DNA from: Lineus longissimus
Taxonomy: Eukaryota > Nemertea > Pilidiophora > Heteronemertea > Lineidae
Assembly (NCBI RefSeq): GCF_910592395.1
Contig: NC_088311.1
Coordinates: 24,274,646 to 24,338,645, forward strand
Length of the DNA: 64,000 bases
Reading direction: 5' to 3'
How positions within the stretch are numbered: the stretch's first letter is position 1; every line of letters starts with the position of its first letter. The translations under genes were made by a program, and so were the position numbers. Under the pieces are notes generated by a model that was not told the origin of the DNA, ran no database searches, and was given only the letters and a program-made list of their open reading frames with translations. Positions 21,374 to 34,721 of this stretch are shown here, piece by piece.

Positions 21374-24000
21374 ATTGCCAAACTCGTCCTCCTTCAACTT
21401 GCTATCACAATCACAAGGTGGACAATATGAACTGATGAAACATTTACCATATCAAGAAAATATCTCATCTTCACTCCGACAAACTGAACAGCTTTTCATT
21501 TGGACTACCCATGTTAGGAGTATATTTTGTTGGTTTTATGTTTTTGATTCCACCTTTGATTGGTATGTTCGTACTGTCTTACTCGTCCTGGCTGATTCAG
21601 GCGACCATGTCACTGATGGTAACATGGGGTATTAATTTGGTGCTGCTTTGTGTATATATACTTGTAAATAATGTGAATCGTTCATGAAAGTGAAACGAGG
21701 TAAATGGGGCCATATGAGTTTGTGAATGTTGGCTATGGTACATGAATGGGTAATTTGCATGAATGGGTATTTCAGTGAAATAAAGTGGCCATTTCCTGGA
21801 TCTGATTCATTCTGAGTGTTTCGATATGCAGACAGAAACAGTTGCAGTTTGTGTTCATTTGAAAAATTTGCTGTGGACGATTGGGCTGATCACTGGCTTA
21901 TTTATGTGTAAATATTTATCATGTGCTGATGACTTTAATTCAATCAAACAACCAATAAACATTGGATAATTAACAAAACGTTTCACTTTACTACTTGCTA
22001 CTCCTATTTGAACCCCGAGTTGACGTGGCCAATCACAAACAACGGATGGTAGTATCATAGAGGTATTAACACCTCCATGGTAGTACCAGCAGTCACCAGA
22101 TGAGGTGAAATACTTCCGTGTGGCAAGTATTATTGCCAATGACACGATGCTACATGTAATAAGCCCCCCTCTTAGGAGGGGCTCTTAAGATACACGTGTG
22201 TGCGGGAGTAGATAATGTAAATGAATGATGAGAAATAAAGAGAGTAACTATTGATTGTATATCCTACAAACAATTTTTTTTGGTATTTTTCTGAATTAAC
22301 TCCGTTGAGTTTACCGATTTCTCCGCGATCTTCCGGTGGTGGTTGCTATCCCATTGGTTGAAATTAATTTAAATCTTCATGGGAATTCGCTACATCATAT
22401 GCCTAAGAAATTGGCCAATTATATTAACATTTTTATCAGAGAAATATCCGTCCTAAATAATGACAGAAAAGGGTGGTTTATTTCAATTTTGTGTCGACAT
22501 GATCGAGGTCACGTGACATAAAAACAAAACAATCGCACACACCCGCCCAAAAAGGCACTTTAAGAAAAACAAATACGTTTTTCCAGCTTAAAACCACACT
22601 GACGACTAAGTTATATTGGTCTACTGCCCAAATCTGAAGTATCAAATTGAATCACAAACTAGAACTAGCTCTATTTAGCTATAGTTGCGTGAAAAATTCG
22701 GGTGAGCGACGTACATTCTGTACCCTAGCGGCCAATAAATAAACTACTTTCAGCCGTCTGCTCCGGTCTCGTTAGGGAGTTTTTCCCAAATGTACGCGAT
22801 GATGACGTGCCCCATTAACAGGACGTAACATCTATTTTAAAATGCGTTTCGAAAGTGAATGCATGAGGACAACCCATTTGTGTCGTATATCACTGGAAAC
22901 GCCCGATTCCCGTGAATAAGGTCAATCACAATGTATTACATTACCAAAACAAAAATGTGTCGGAAGGAACTATATGAGTGGTCCCATCCATCGCACCCCC
23001 CCTCCAGCAGTATGACACAGAAGGGCTAGTTGACTGTCCGCCGGGGGGGTTTGGGGGGAGCTTCCCCCCAACGCACTGGTAAAAACCTATGTCGACGGAG
23101 GGGGGTTTGGGGGGTGTCCCCCCATTGTAACAGCTGTAGTTGTTAGAGCTTGCACTTAACATATGCTCGTAGGGGGGTTCGGGGGAGCTCCCCCGACCTA
23201 AAGGGGGGCTCACTAAGTCCTGACTTTACATATTAATCCTACCTTCTGCAAGGCCGATACTAATATTGACATGCGACATTGAGAAATAAATTCAGTCAGT
23301 CAGGCAACCACAAACGCTTGGGTTGGTGAAGCCGTCAAAATCACATTTCGATGGTTAGTTTGACGTGTTTCAAAATAGAACTTGATCCCTCACTGTCGGG
23401 TTTGGTTCTCTCACCTAACGCCGCTTGGGTAGAGGTGCCATTTCGCCCAAAACCCACTCGGCGAGGCGCCTCGGCCTTGGCCTTCATTTCTCGCTCTACC
23501 CTCGCACGGTAGCAACACCTCCCGTTTGGTCTAACCCAATGCTATTTCACCATGCGCATATGAATTAAGCATAAACTACCTAATGCCATTTAATATTGTT
23601 TCTACGGTACTTATTCATTCGGCGCATGATCTAAATGCCCTTAGGTATGTCTCCCATTTACAATCAACGATCGCATTGCCATTAACCGATTTATTTTGCG
23701 TTGAGTTACAAGGAAACTACATGAAAAAACACTACCCGTATCCGTTGAGCCTTTGGGCTGGGCTCAAGTGATGTTAAAATTATTATTGGAAGGAATGATG
23801 CCACTGCATTAGAATGCCTTGCAGTAGATAAAATGTCAAGTTTGTGATCATGGAGTAACCGCCGGGTTTGAGAAAGCAGCTTTGTGAAAGAAGGTCAAAG
23901 AGAAACTGTCAAAATTGGCGTAGCATATTCAAAAGTGCAAAATAGGGGCACCTTTTTATCATTTTCATTACCTGAAAAAATTTCAGCATCATGTGATGTC
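21374..24000. other. PEX13 3' UTR and intergenic region
   Basis: The first ~420 bases are 3' UTR with a polyadenylation signal at 21779. No further gene is seen. A small hairpin, AGCCCC(C)CTC-TTAG-GAGGGGCT, lies near 22161-22183, and the G-rich hairpin cluster is listed separately. Confidence 0.5.
23040..23215. repeat. Cluster of three G-run/C-run hairpins
   Basis: Three similar units lie at about 23041-23073, 23097-23125 and 23172-23210. Each has a GGGGGGTTTGGGGGG-type stretch followed within a few bases by CCCCCC, so each can fold as a hairpin and the G-runs could form quadruplexes. The unit recurs with variation, so it is a repeat and not chance G-richness. Confidence 0.75.
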
Positions 24001-24035
24001 ATGAACGTCATCGCGAATGCCTGTCAACAGAGCGA

Positions 24036-24043
24036 TGACGTCA
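24036..24043. promoter_or_regulatory. CRE palindrome at the putative SLC44-like upstream promoter
   Basis: TGACGTCA lies about 165 bases before a splice donor (24201/24202, AGGTGAGT) that would end a non-coding first exon. An acceptor at 25231 opens the exon holding the first ATG, so this is a plausible promoter for the upstream isoform. Confidence 0.35.
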
Positions 24044-24326
24044 TTAGTGTAGCAACCGCTGCCTGGAACACATCAATCATTGCACGGTGAAACAACGAAA
24101 ACGCAGTAACCCTCTCTGATTCTGATTGAACGATTCCAGGACATTCGCCATTTCGATTCTTTGTTTTTTGCCGTAGCCCGTCGTGGAGAGTATCAAATTA
24201 GGTGAGTGAGCGTGCTTTCTTTCAGATTTTGTAGAATGTTTTTCTGATCACCTGGTGTGCCAGCTCGAAGTTCAACCAATCCAATGCGTGAATGCGTGAA
24301 TGGCCCGAAAGCGCTTCAGCTTCAAG

Positions 24327-24347
24327 CCCCCCCCCCCCCCCCCCCCC
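24327..24347. repeat. Poly-C tract
   Basis: A run of about 21 C, followed by a short (CA)n. Length may be unreliable in the assembly. Confidence 0.9.
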
Positions 24348-25231
24348 AAGCACACACACATAGACTTTTGGACATTATACGTCGAAAAAGTTGAGTCAGT
24401 GGTCTCCAATTTCAACCGCATTTCGGTAAATTAAGTAAAGCCATCAGCGTCAAGTTGCCGGGTGATTTCGATATAGAAAAGTCATGGCAAGTGAATTCTC
24501 CGTGGCTCTCACCAAGAACATGGAAACGCGGATGATCATCGCGTTGGCTGTATCAAGCAAGACCAATAGGTTTTTGGGGCCAATAAAAGCACCTAATAAT
24601 CCGATAAAGTTATCGCCTCATACATAAATCAATGTTTGCTCTATCGGCTAATGAATTAGATATGTCTTTAGCATGTTGTTTTGGCGACAGACATAGAATT
24701 ACACAATTGTTTTATTAGTTATTGATTTGGCAACGCAATAAAATTATTTTGTGCAGCAGGAGACTGTACTCCGTATTCCGATCTTTTGTAAGATGCATTC
24801 CAAAACATATTGTAGACAGCACTGCATTCTCTATTGTGGACTTTGAATTATGGTACCACCACTGGCCAAAGTTTACACAAAATCGCCATGTTTTGTATCC
24901 CATCACGGTATGAATAAACACCGGAACAAAATCCGCCGATCGTCATCAGTGGCGCTGATTCGAAACTGGTCAGACAGTTTACTTGCCAACCGTCCCTAAT
25001 TAAGACTACCAGTACCACCATGACAAATGGGGTGATTACATGATGCTCCCAATAATTGCGCTTATTCGTCGACAAACACTCTGATGGCGTAAATTAATAC
25101 GTAATGTTAGCCCGGTCACCATGGCAATAAAAAAACTCTGCAGTGTACGGACACGACATCAGCCATTTTTGGTCTGCAAAACCTGATATTGGGTTATTTA
25201 CATATTCTAAGATGGCCTACATTATTTTCAG

Positions 25232-28200
25232 GTATTGTGAGCCGATGGTGACGTAGCGATGGGTTGTTGCGGAGGACCCCCTGTGCCTCCGGGGACACGG
25301 ATCCAACCGGTCAGGACCAATGGCTCCACCGTAGACGTAAGTTTAAACGGACAGGTAGGACAGATACTCAACAATTTAGATGTCCTTTGCACCGCACAAG
25401 TCAGAGTTTAACAAAACTGCATCATGTTATGTACACATCTCACCCAGATTCGAAGCAAAGTCATTCACATCTCATTTTATGTTGCGGCGTTGTTCCGACA
25501 AAGCTGTCCGTTGGAAAAAAAAATCCCGGGTGCAAACACATTAGATTTAGAAATAACAAAATTGTTCAACAGCGGGTAAAAAAATGCCAAAATTGAGCCC
25601 GGGCACTCATACAAAGACGTCACAGTGAAGCCAGGCCGTGACGTCACACCGCAACCGGCGCGACGTAGCAACGACGTCGTTGAAGTTTTCGGACGGACAA
25701 ATTTTGAGAATCTGCCACAAAAATTGTTATCTTTTCGCAATTGACCAACATTTTATAAGGCTGTTGTTGAAAAACGGTTCGCCCGGGGAAGGCCATCCGA
25801 GTCCCCCTGGCGCTGGCTCTGCCTTGGGAATAGCAAAATGGAGGGTTGTGCAACATGCGAAAAGACTGATGAAAAATATGTAAATAAAGAAGATTCGGTA
25901 AGTCGGACAACTTTTGAGGACTCAGAGGTTTTGGATGAAATATAGCACTTCGGTCCACTGTTGCATATTCTGTGTGAAATTACCAAAACTTCTAATGCCA
26001 TTTTCTCGTTTATAGTAGTATTTGTTAGATTATCATGAAATACTGGCTGCTTTCAGCCCGACATCCAGGAGGAAGATGACTTTGACGGGCCACTGAACGA
26101 CCGATCTTGCCGCGATGTTGTGTTCCTCATTCTCCTTATTGCATGCCTTGGAGGGATGGTAAGCTATACTAACGATTTAGATTTAGACATTGGGACGATC
26201 ACCACTATTTTGCACCCGAAACAGCCGAAGAAGTTGCAAAGATTTATTGAGCGTACTTCCGATCACGCCGGACATTCGCGACGTATGCAAGGATCAGTAA
26301 ACCGAAGTTGAAAAGCACATGACATGAAAACCCGTTAGTCGTTTCATGTCCGTCTTGGAACAGGAAAGCCCGCTAAAACTAAATGATGTCATGCACAGAA
26401 AGGAAAATCACACTGTTCTCGTTCTTGTAGTGTGGCCTATCCTAACCTCCCTAATATCTGCATTCCAGGGTTACGTCGGCTACCTGGGTGTTATGTCCGG
26501 GAACCCTAACAGGCTTTTGTTCGGAGTTGATAGCTGGGGTAATGTTTGCAACCAGCCAAACACCCCGATTCCAAACGCCACGAACAGTGGGAAGGACATG
26601 ACAGGGCTGATGTAAGTATAATGGCCTTCAAATCACGCTAACATCAGATGTGGGATTGTGACGAACGGGCCAATTCTGGATCACCAACATCTTGCGAGAA
26701 AAACGGCGAAACCAGCCAACAAGTAAGCTACTAGTGCCTGGTCGAGGTATCAGCGTTGAATAACGACCAGTTCACTTCTAACCGTTTTCAAAACTGTCTA
26801 ATAATTTACTGAAACTTGGGTTCAACAACTTACAGTAAAAATTGTTGGAATAACTATATTTCATCTGACAACGTTGCTGATTGATGTTCTTTTCAATCTG
26901 TCCATCCTGCAGGAACACATTCTACTACTCCTTCCCTTCGCCAATCGACCCTCTGGTGAGTCAGATAGTCCAGACAGACAACACGGTCATGTGCGTGCGG
27001 ACATGCCCTGGCAACTCGACCATGTTGACTCCAGCCGACTACGCCGACTTTGCCACCACTTCCAACTCTCGTGTCTGCTTCTATGACCTTGACCCTTCGC
27101 AGTACAGCCTCGCTTCCATTTCAAGCGGGCAGTGTCCGACACCTCCTGTCCTGCCACAGTAAGTTGAGAAGATGATTTTCACTGCGATCTCCCAGCCTCG
27201 CCATTGGTAACGGTTGCTTAGGAGCGTACATTTGGCCTCTTCCGGTTGGTGCCTTCCGGGAGGCAAACGAAGCGGCGTCCTTTCATTGGGAGATTGTTTT
27301 CACTGGTGAAGTTGCGAGATGTACTTTTTCTGTCATCCCCGTGCCCACCGGTTATCAACAAATGCACGTCATAAAACTGTTCACGTTCTATTAAACATGC
27401 GATCAAATGAATCTGAGAACTCAGCTAGGGTCAATTTGATTGAAGGTTGCAATTTTGTGCACAATTGTACCAAGGGGGTAAGAAATGTGTTTGCGTGGAT
27501 GCCATCTTCTAAACGAAACCATCCAAACTGAATCTGTCTCTGAAAAAGTATTCCCTTTACTTCTTGATTGCAGTGTCTCTGTCTTGAACCGCTGCGTTCC
27601 GAAGAATAGAATCGACGCGGCCGCAGCTGTCGCCGGGGCTGTCACAAGTATCCTCGATACAATCGACAACGATTTCACCGATGTAAGTCAGACCCTATGG
27701 TACCCAGACCACGACCACTGGATTGGGCGGTCCAAATGACCAAATTCACCCCTCTAACCCGACCAAAGGGCCTAATTGCCGTGAAAAGACGAATGCTGCC
27801 ATGACTTCTGTTAAGAAAATGTTCAACAACTTTGGCGAGAAAACTTAATCATGCATTTTGTCCCTTGATTTTCAACTTCACTAACGGTAACGCGATCAGT
27901 CAACTTCGGTCCCATGAGTGGTCGTGTTACCGGGGTTCCACTGTATTTTCATACGTTGACAACATTCCAAACGAATTTCTATTTTGGCAGAAATTCGTGC
28001 AAGACGTTGAGACTGGTTGGAAAGAGGTGTGCTACCTCGCCGCCATATCGTCGGGTAAGTTTTAAATTCCACTGCATTAGGACATCCACAGATATCCTGA
28101 GAGATTTCAATAGTGCCTCAATTATAAAGTTGACATGTAACTCATGACTTTTTTCTAGTTTTTCTTAGAGGAACAATGACTGTTTCAGTGCAGCAGGCCC

Positions 28201-31200
28201 CATGTTCGAAATAACGTTAGTCTCTACATCTGAGGTCATGATTGGATCTCGCTTTCACACGGATGATCAGTGCGAGTTTGAGTCAGAATCAGCGTCAACC
28301 TCCTCCTCAAGGCAGTTCTCTTTTTTATTTACGAAGCAAGGAGTGTCCATCCAACAATAAACAGCAACACCAGCAACAGCAACAGCGGGTGCCGCGCCCT
28401 TGTTTGGAGGTTGTCTCAGCGTAGGTTTCCCGTGTGATCAGAAACTAGTGCTCTCTTCGTACGTTTCAGGTGTTGCGCTCTTCATAGTTGTGGTGATGAG
28501 ATTCATCGCCGCTATCCTGATCTGGACCATGTACGTCCTGCTCATCCTGGCCTGTCTTGGAGGCATGGGTTACTGCTGGTAAGGCTAACTCACACAGTTC
28601 GAAACCGACCCATTAAATAGGAATAGAAACCACTCTCACTTGCCTAAAATTTAATATCACGAACTAGACCGTGCCGACGCGCGTAGATACCTCTGTTTTA
28701 AACTGGTGATCTTTGCATTATATGCCAGAGGTATTTTCAAATTGAAAGCTGAGTGGCTAGGCAAATGACTGACAAGTTTGACCCTACCTTCGTGACCTTG
28801 ATAGATAGGTTGTCAGCGATTTACATTGGGTAAGAAAGTTCTGAGACAGCCAACACTACTGCTTTAATTTTAGTGACAGATTTTGTTCGCTTTCAACATC
28901 GAAAAGGTTAACCGCTCAAGCATCTTCCACGCAAGTCAACCGTGCCCTGGAAATGGTCATCACCAACGGCCTCCTCCCACTGCTTATATTCATCATTTCA
29001 CCAATCACTGGACACGCTTCCATTCCACTTCCAGGTACAATTGGTACACAATCCAATACGCTGAAGTAGTCGTCCAAGAAACCGCCAAAACGTGGTTAGC
29101 CTATGCCGCAATTGCGACGGCTGTTGGTCTGGTCATATTACTGATCCTGCTCATTATGCGCAAACGTCTTGCCCTGGTTGTCCAGCTCTTCCGCGAGGCG
29201 GGTAACGCACTCGGAAAGATGCCTCTCTTGCTAATTCAGCCTCTTTGGGTTAGTATGAAATGCGGACACAGACAGCAGTGTCTTCGTCATTCACTGAGAT
29301 TTCCTTTCCTTGTCGTTCGTTCTTGCCGGGTGGAGTCATTCTCTACAGAGAGTATAACCACGTCCGGACTTGGAGTTGCGACTGCGGAGTCCGAAGAGTG
29401 TTATAGTCTTTCAAATTTTCATCAAAGTTGACGGTATTTTATTCATTGTTAACAGATCTAAGGCTTTGTCTGCTTTCAATAGATTCATACACATTCCAAA
29501 GTTCCAAGTATCTCTTAAACGGCCTGGCTACGCCCACGAATGAACTCTCTTGTCATCGCAAGGACCCTCACCCAAACTGCGTGTATACCGAGTAAGTATT
29601 TTATCAGCTACTATTATTCCTGTTTTTTCAGACCTTCCTTTCATTTGCGGCAATAATGGGTGGCATCGGGTATATCTTCCTCTACGTCCTCACATCGAGT
29701 AAGTACAATTGTTTATAATCACGTTCACTGGTTGTTTACAACGTGTTTGAGGATGACACGATCATGGTAGTGTCAGGTTATTGATTATCATAATTATTAT
29801 CATAATTGTGTGAAGTTCAATGAAAATGTGTTCAAGTTTGAATGAATCAAATGAAGTCGAAGTCTTGAATGTGTCAAAATCTGTCATCATGTCAAAACAA
29901 CCCAAGTCTGATTTAGGCTTTTTTGCCGGCAAGCCCTTCATACGATGCTTGAATGGAATGTTTTAGAAGGATATACTAAAAGTCTCAAGTTCCTTTCGTT
30001 CTCCTTAGTCTTATGTACACGAGTTTCGGACTGTCCGCACTCTACGTTATCATGATGAACGAAGTGTGTTTTCCCTTTTAGGTCAGCCAGTCGTCAGCCA
30101 AACAGGAAAGGTGACATTCAAAGACGATGAATTATTATTTGTAAGTAAAAAAGTCATGCAATTCGCTCTATGCACTAGGCTCGACTGGTCATGGGAAACG
30201 ACTGTCTCTCAACAGAAGACACTGTCACAAGTTGACAGAAGATATATCAGGCCGACATGCAGTTCAGTGGTCTGTCCTTTAAACTTGGTACTTATGATCA
30301 AACATTTGCCTTAAAACTACGTCTAATGAAACAACCTTTGTCGTTTCCTGATTGCCTGAGATGCATGGTTCACACGGACAAACTTTTCACTTCAATGTCA
30401 ACCAAGCCGAGCTTAATGTTTCACAATGTTTTTAGAAACCGCACTTCACGATCTAACAGGTCATCTGAAGAAAATACTAAAGTATCATATTGACACTGGC
30501 TTTACTAACTTTATCTCAACCTGATACCAATGTATCTATTCTCATCTACGTTTTCAGTACCTGAAATGGTATTTCATCTTCGGCGCCCTGTGGGTGATGA
30601 ACTTTATCTTGGCTTGCCAAGAAGTTGTGATAGCAGGAGCTGTAGCAACCTGGTACTTCACAAGGTCAGTATCGCAAATCCGATAAGGGGTCTTATTTTG
30701 GAAATCGAGGGAACAAAAAGAATATTACTGAAATTCATTAGACCTCTTCCCTCCAAAATTCCTATATGTCTGATTACATGTTTTTTTAGAGAATGATATC
30801 GGAGACATGGAATATATATGGTGTGCTTGTTGCTCAGTAGTTGCTTCACTAGTTACTTCTCTTACAGGGACAAGAAGAACAAGCTCGGCTGGCCCATTGC
30901 TCGCTCAACAGGTCGACTCATCCGCTACCATCTCGGCTCTGTAGCCTTTGGATCCTTCATCATCGCGGTGGTGATGCTCGCCAGGCTCATCCTGGCGTAC
31001 ATACAAAAGAAGTGAGTAACAGATTGCTTTCCTTCAAATGGATTCCTGTAAGGACCTAATAACAATTGTTGAACCAACGTAGACTTGATCTTTAACCGGT
31101 TAGATATTTCGCTTAAGGGTAACGTGCAATGCTGCTTTCTTACAAATGTCTTCCTGCATGGACCTGATCGGATTACATCTGCTGGACCAACTTTAACTAG

Positions 31201-33426
31201 GACTCAAACCAGTCTGATATTTCGATAAAAGGACACTGTACGTTGCTACAAGGGCTAACCCAAAGAGAATAACCTACCCCAAACTCGAAATTGTTAAGAG
31301 AGTTTCCTTTAAACAGAGCGTCCCTGAGTTATCAGCCACTGCAATTCAAATCGATGCAGTATTACGCCATTTGCAAACTATACAGAAAAGGGCCGCGACT
31401 GTTCCTGAAAATGCTATCTGTTTTACCATTCTTCAGGTTGCATGGACGAGGTGGTCCAATTGTACAGTTTCTGCTGAAATGTCTCCAGTGTTGTTTGTGG
31501 TGTTTTGAGAAATTCCTCAAGTTTCTCAATAGGAATGCCTACATCGAAATCGGTAAGTGGTACCGGTTTTGGCGCTGTGATATCCATAGCTTTTCTATTT
31601 AGTGCACGAGTTCTGCTGACACTGGAATATCAAAAGGTGTCTTGTTCGAAACATTCTACATGTACATGTATTTCATGGATGTACTTACCTGTTTCGAGAA
31701 GAAGTTGAATATAGAAACCATACGCACATACATGTACACTAATGTGTTTTGTCGTATAGCAAACAGTACACCCAACTACAGAAAATGCAGCACATCGACC
31801 AGAGTCGATGACATAATGTGTAGACTTTATGTGTAAAATGTACAAAAGACTTCATAATTTGAAATACTTTCCGTTGCCTTTTTCAGCAATCTACGGATAT
31901 AATTTCTGCAAAGCAGCTGCCAAAGCATTCTCGTTGATTGTGAGCAACGCATTACGCGTGGCTGCGATCAACTCGGTGGGCGATTTCGTGCTTTTAATGG
32001 GTAAACTGATGGTGGTCGCCATCACCATCTGCATAGGATTCGTACTGGTCAAGGTAAGGACATTGGGCTAACTACATGGCGGGTCAAAGGCCAAGCTGCA
32101 TGTTGGCAGGTGCGCAGTATCTTTCCTAGTGACAATGTATGCCTCAAAGTCAAAAACTGCAGCATTTGGTCAATACAGAGTGGAAGTGAGTTTCTCATTC
32201 ATACACTTTATGACATGTATGGAGCCGTAGCCAAATCATGTGCGCTGCCTACTCCCCTCAAATCTATTATAGTTTACTTACTCCATTGTCATTTCTTCTT
32301 TCCAGGACAACCAGGAATTGAACTACGTGTGGGTTCCTCTGCTTCTTGGCGGGCTCGCATCGTTTGTGATTTCACACTGCTTCCTCTCGGTCTACGAGGT
32401 AAGAAAACAGTCTTTAGTGTAAAGATTGGTGCCCGGTCCAACCGCACTGAATGGCATGGTACATGATGAGACGATCTCCTGTCCCGACGTCACACCCGGG
32501 AAGTCACAGCTCCTCGACAGCCGATGCGATGATTTTCCCTCCTTTGCTGAGTTGGAATAAGCTCATTCATCGCTCACATTCGCCTATTGAAACTGTGTCT
32601 TATTGAATCTAATTGTGATGTTGATAAACCAGTAGTCTCATATGACTTCTCCGCAACCCATCAACACCAATGTGGTGATTCAACTTATACCGGTTGTGGA
32701 CCACCGGAAAAGACAGTAGACTCGAAGGGCCAAGATAGTATTTATTTGTCTAATCAGCTGAGTGTTTTACTACATTCTTCTTAAGATGTGTATCGACACG
32801 ATCTTCCTGTGTTTCTGTGAAGATTCGGAGAGGAATGACGGCATCACCAAACCATATTACATGAGCAAGAACCTGATGGTAAGTGCCACTAGTTCGTTGA
32901 TGCTGCTGCTGATCACCATCTAATACCCATTCCTTGACGAGAGATTTCTAGTGTAATCCAAACTTATCTGTGATGCCGAGCCAACAAACAGCCTTGGAGA
33001 AACTTGGTTTCCGTTAAACTGGGCCTGGCTGATCAAAACAAGTTTTGTCACTAACTAAACTGAGTGTTAACTTCTTCAGTTAAGTCCATTAGGCTAAACG
33101 CCATGTTTAGTGAACGCCAGTGTCAGTGACTGCACTTATTTTGGTCAACCGGAGCCAAATCATTCCAGACAACTGATGAATGCATGAACGAGTGAATAGG
33201 ATGTACGGCTCGGACATGAATGCTATTTTTGTGACGTCAAAACCAACGATCATACAAAATCAAATTAAACAGTCCGCAGAGACGAACACAGAAACATTGA
33301 TCACGTTATCTATCAACGATTCCTTTCTTATTCCAGACATTTGTAGAGAACAGCAGAAAAGCAATCGAAGCTCGGGAAAAGTACGACGCTGCAAACAAGG
33401 CTGTCCGGCGTGGGTCCGAGGCTTAG
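25232..33426 (+). CDS. Choline transporter-like protein (SLC44 family, CTL2/4/5-like)
   Basis: This is a multipass solute carrier of the SLC44/CTL family, members of which move choline, ethanolamine or thiamine pyrophosphate across plasma and organelle membranes. Coding exons: 25259-25336 (first exon a) or 25838-25897 (first exon b), then 26057-26158, 26469-26611, 26913-27158, 27574-27682, 27991-28054, 28470-28578, 29035-29248, 29632-29698, 30082-30140, 30558-30664, 30868-31011, 31437-31552, 31887-32053, 32306-32398, 32786-32878 and 33337-33426. All phases join, giving 666 residues (form a) or 660 (form b), the normal family size. Landmarks: FDGPLNDRSCRD then TM1; a large Cys-rich outer loop with NAT and NST glycosylation sites (about 75-245); VLNRCVPKN; GRLIRYHLGS at 448-457; EKFLKFLNRNAYI near 505. 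Polyadenylation signals lie at 33610 and 33722. CTL2/4/5 versus CTL1 and the substrate are not settled. Confidence 0.95.
25245..25256 (+). promoter_or_regulatory. Minimal upstream ORF before the SLC44-like start
   Basis: In the 5' leader after the acceptor at 25231 there is ATG GTG ACG TAG, a three-codon frame that ends two bases before the main ATG (25259). Both ATGs have G or A at -3. It could reduce initiation at the main start of isoform a. Confidence 0.45.
25639..25646. promoter_or_regulatory. CRE palindrome before alternative first exon b
   Basis: TGACGTCA in a CpG-rich stretch about 190 bases upstream of the exon b ATG (25838). It suggests that exon b has its own promoter inside the first intron of form a. 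Confidence 0.35.
25838..25897 (+). CDS. SLC44-like alternative first coding exon b
   Basis: The exon encodes MEGCATCEKTDEKYVNKEDS and ends in a GTAAGT donor in phase 0, the same phase as exon a. It has a good start context (AAAATGG). It would replace the first 26 residues of form a. The swap alters only the cytosolic N-terminus, as with the two N-termini of vertebrate SLC44A2. Confidence 0.75.
33021..33156. mobile_element. MITE-like element, diverged copy
   Basis: This stretch in the last SLC44-like intron begins GGGCCTGGCTGATCAAAAC and ends TTTTGGTCAACCGGAGCC, imperfect inverted termini resembling those of 54582-54701. It is a weak but recognisable family member without coding capacity. Confidence 0.45.
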
Positions 33427-34240
33427 TATAGACAATCATGGTGTTCATCCGCCCTAAAACTATTGTGATATGAGCTGTATAATATATGAGTTGCTCTTTC
33501 ATTGCTGCTGATATTGAAATCATGTAAAGTTTAATGTTAAATTATGATAAATTTCCGTCCAAGAACTGCAGTTTGTATTTAGAAAATCTACGAAAACTGC
33601 TGACAATGTAATAAACAATATTTTTCAGATATTTTTTATTCATGCGATAATCTTGAAAAATCTTGCCCTATTTTGATTATGTGACATAATCTTACATTCC
33701 GAAAGACTATATTTCTTGTGCAATAAATATAACGTATTCACACTCTAACTTTGCCTTTAATGTGTTCAAGTGGGGCATCGATAGCACAGCGGAAGAGATG
33801 ATCAAGACGCCGTGGATTCGGCCGAGTCACTGCTTGGTTCCCCTACTGGTCGAGTTCAAGTTACCACCTCTTCTGGTTGCTCCTTGAAACCCTTGATTGA
33901 TATCTGTGGAGACCGGGGGTAATATGGCACCAAAGGTCCTTTGAACGGGGAAACAATGTGGCCGCTGAACGACTCTAGATGAGGATCTAGCAAGGAAAAG
34001 CATACATATCTTTAGAGAAACTGACGAGATATGATTGAGGTGCCAAAGACAAAGTACAACTTGAACAAAACTGAAGGGTTCGTACTGATGATGCACTACA
34101 ACGTTGCTCTAGAGTAAGAAATAAACGCCAGTCCGAAACTGATCAAGCTATACGAGTACAGCGAATGAAAATGCATTCGATATCATGAAAACACTATTCC
34201 CATGCCAAACCAATGTTTGCTGAAGAAAGTCGCTGCAGGC
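33427..34240. other. SLC44-like 3' UTR and intergenic region
   Basis: Contains AATAAA signals at 33610 and 33722. No other gene is recognised before the leader exon of the first ShKT/CCP gene. Confidence 0.5.
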
Positions 34241-34369
34241 TTAGATCGTGTTTTGTCAGTTCATATCGAAGGAACGAGACATTGGAGGATTGTCTGAGTC
34301 TATTTCTCTACTGCGACGAGCCATTTTATGATTGACTGGGTCAGGATATAATCTTCAGGTAAAAAACAT
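34241..34369 (+). other. Candidate 5' UTR exon of ShKT-PAN-CCP gene A
   Basis: The segment ends GGGTCAGGATATAATCTTCAG followed by a GTAAAA donor. The paralogous locus has nearly the same end and donor at 46580-46602. Conservation at the same place before both first coding exons suggests a shared non-coding leader exon. Its 5' limit is not determined. Confidence 0.45.
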
Positions 34370-34721
34370 GTTTATTTTCTCTGGGAAGAGCGTAAGCGAG
34401 TGGTGTGCCTTGGCCAGGTTGTTTGAACCAACTGGTCAATGATTTGAAGATAGCTTTATCTTTAACTTGGCATCGTAGTTAAAAGCGTACGAAATAAAGT
34501 CTAATATGTCAGAGAACATCACGATCAGTGCTTTTGACCAATGCGCCCATTTTGCCACGTTGTATATATCGTTTAAATGGGTTCAAGGGGTCCACATTAA
34601 TACTGATTAGATGGGTTCAGGAGCATTCGTCGCGGCGCCAAGAAAAATGACGTCGGCGAAGATGATGTTTTTGGGGATGTTGAGTTCATAATGACATGAA
34701 ATGAACCCATTCGTTTCAGTG

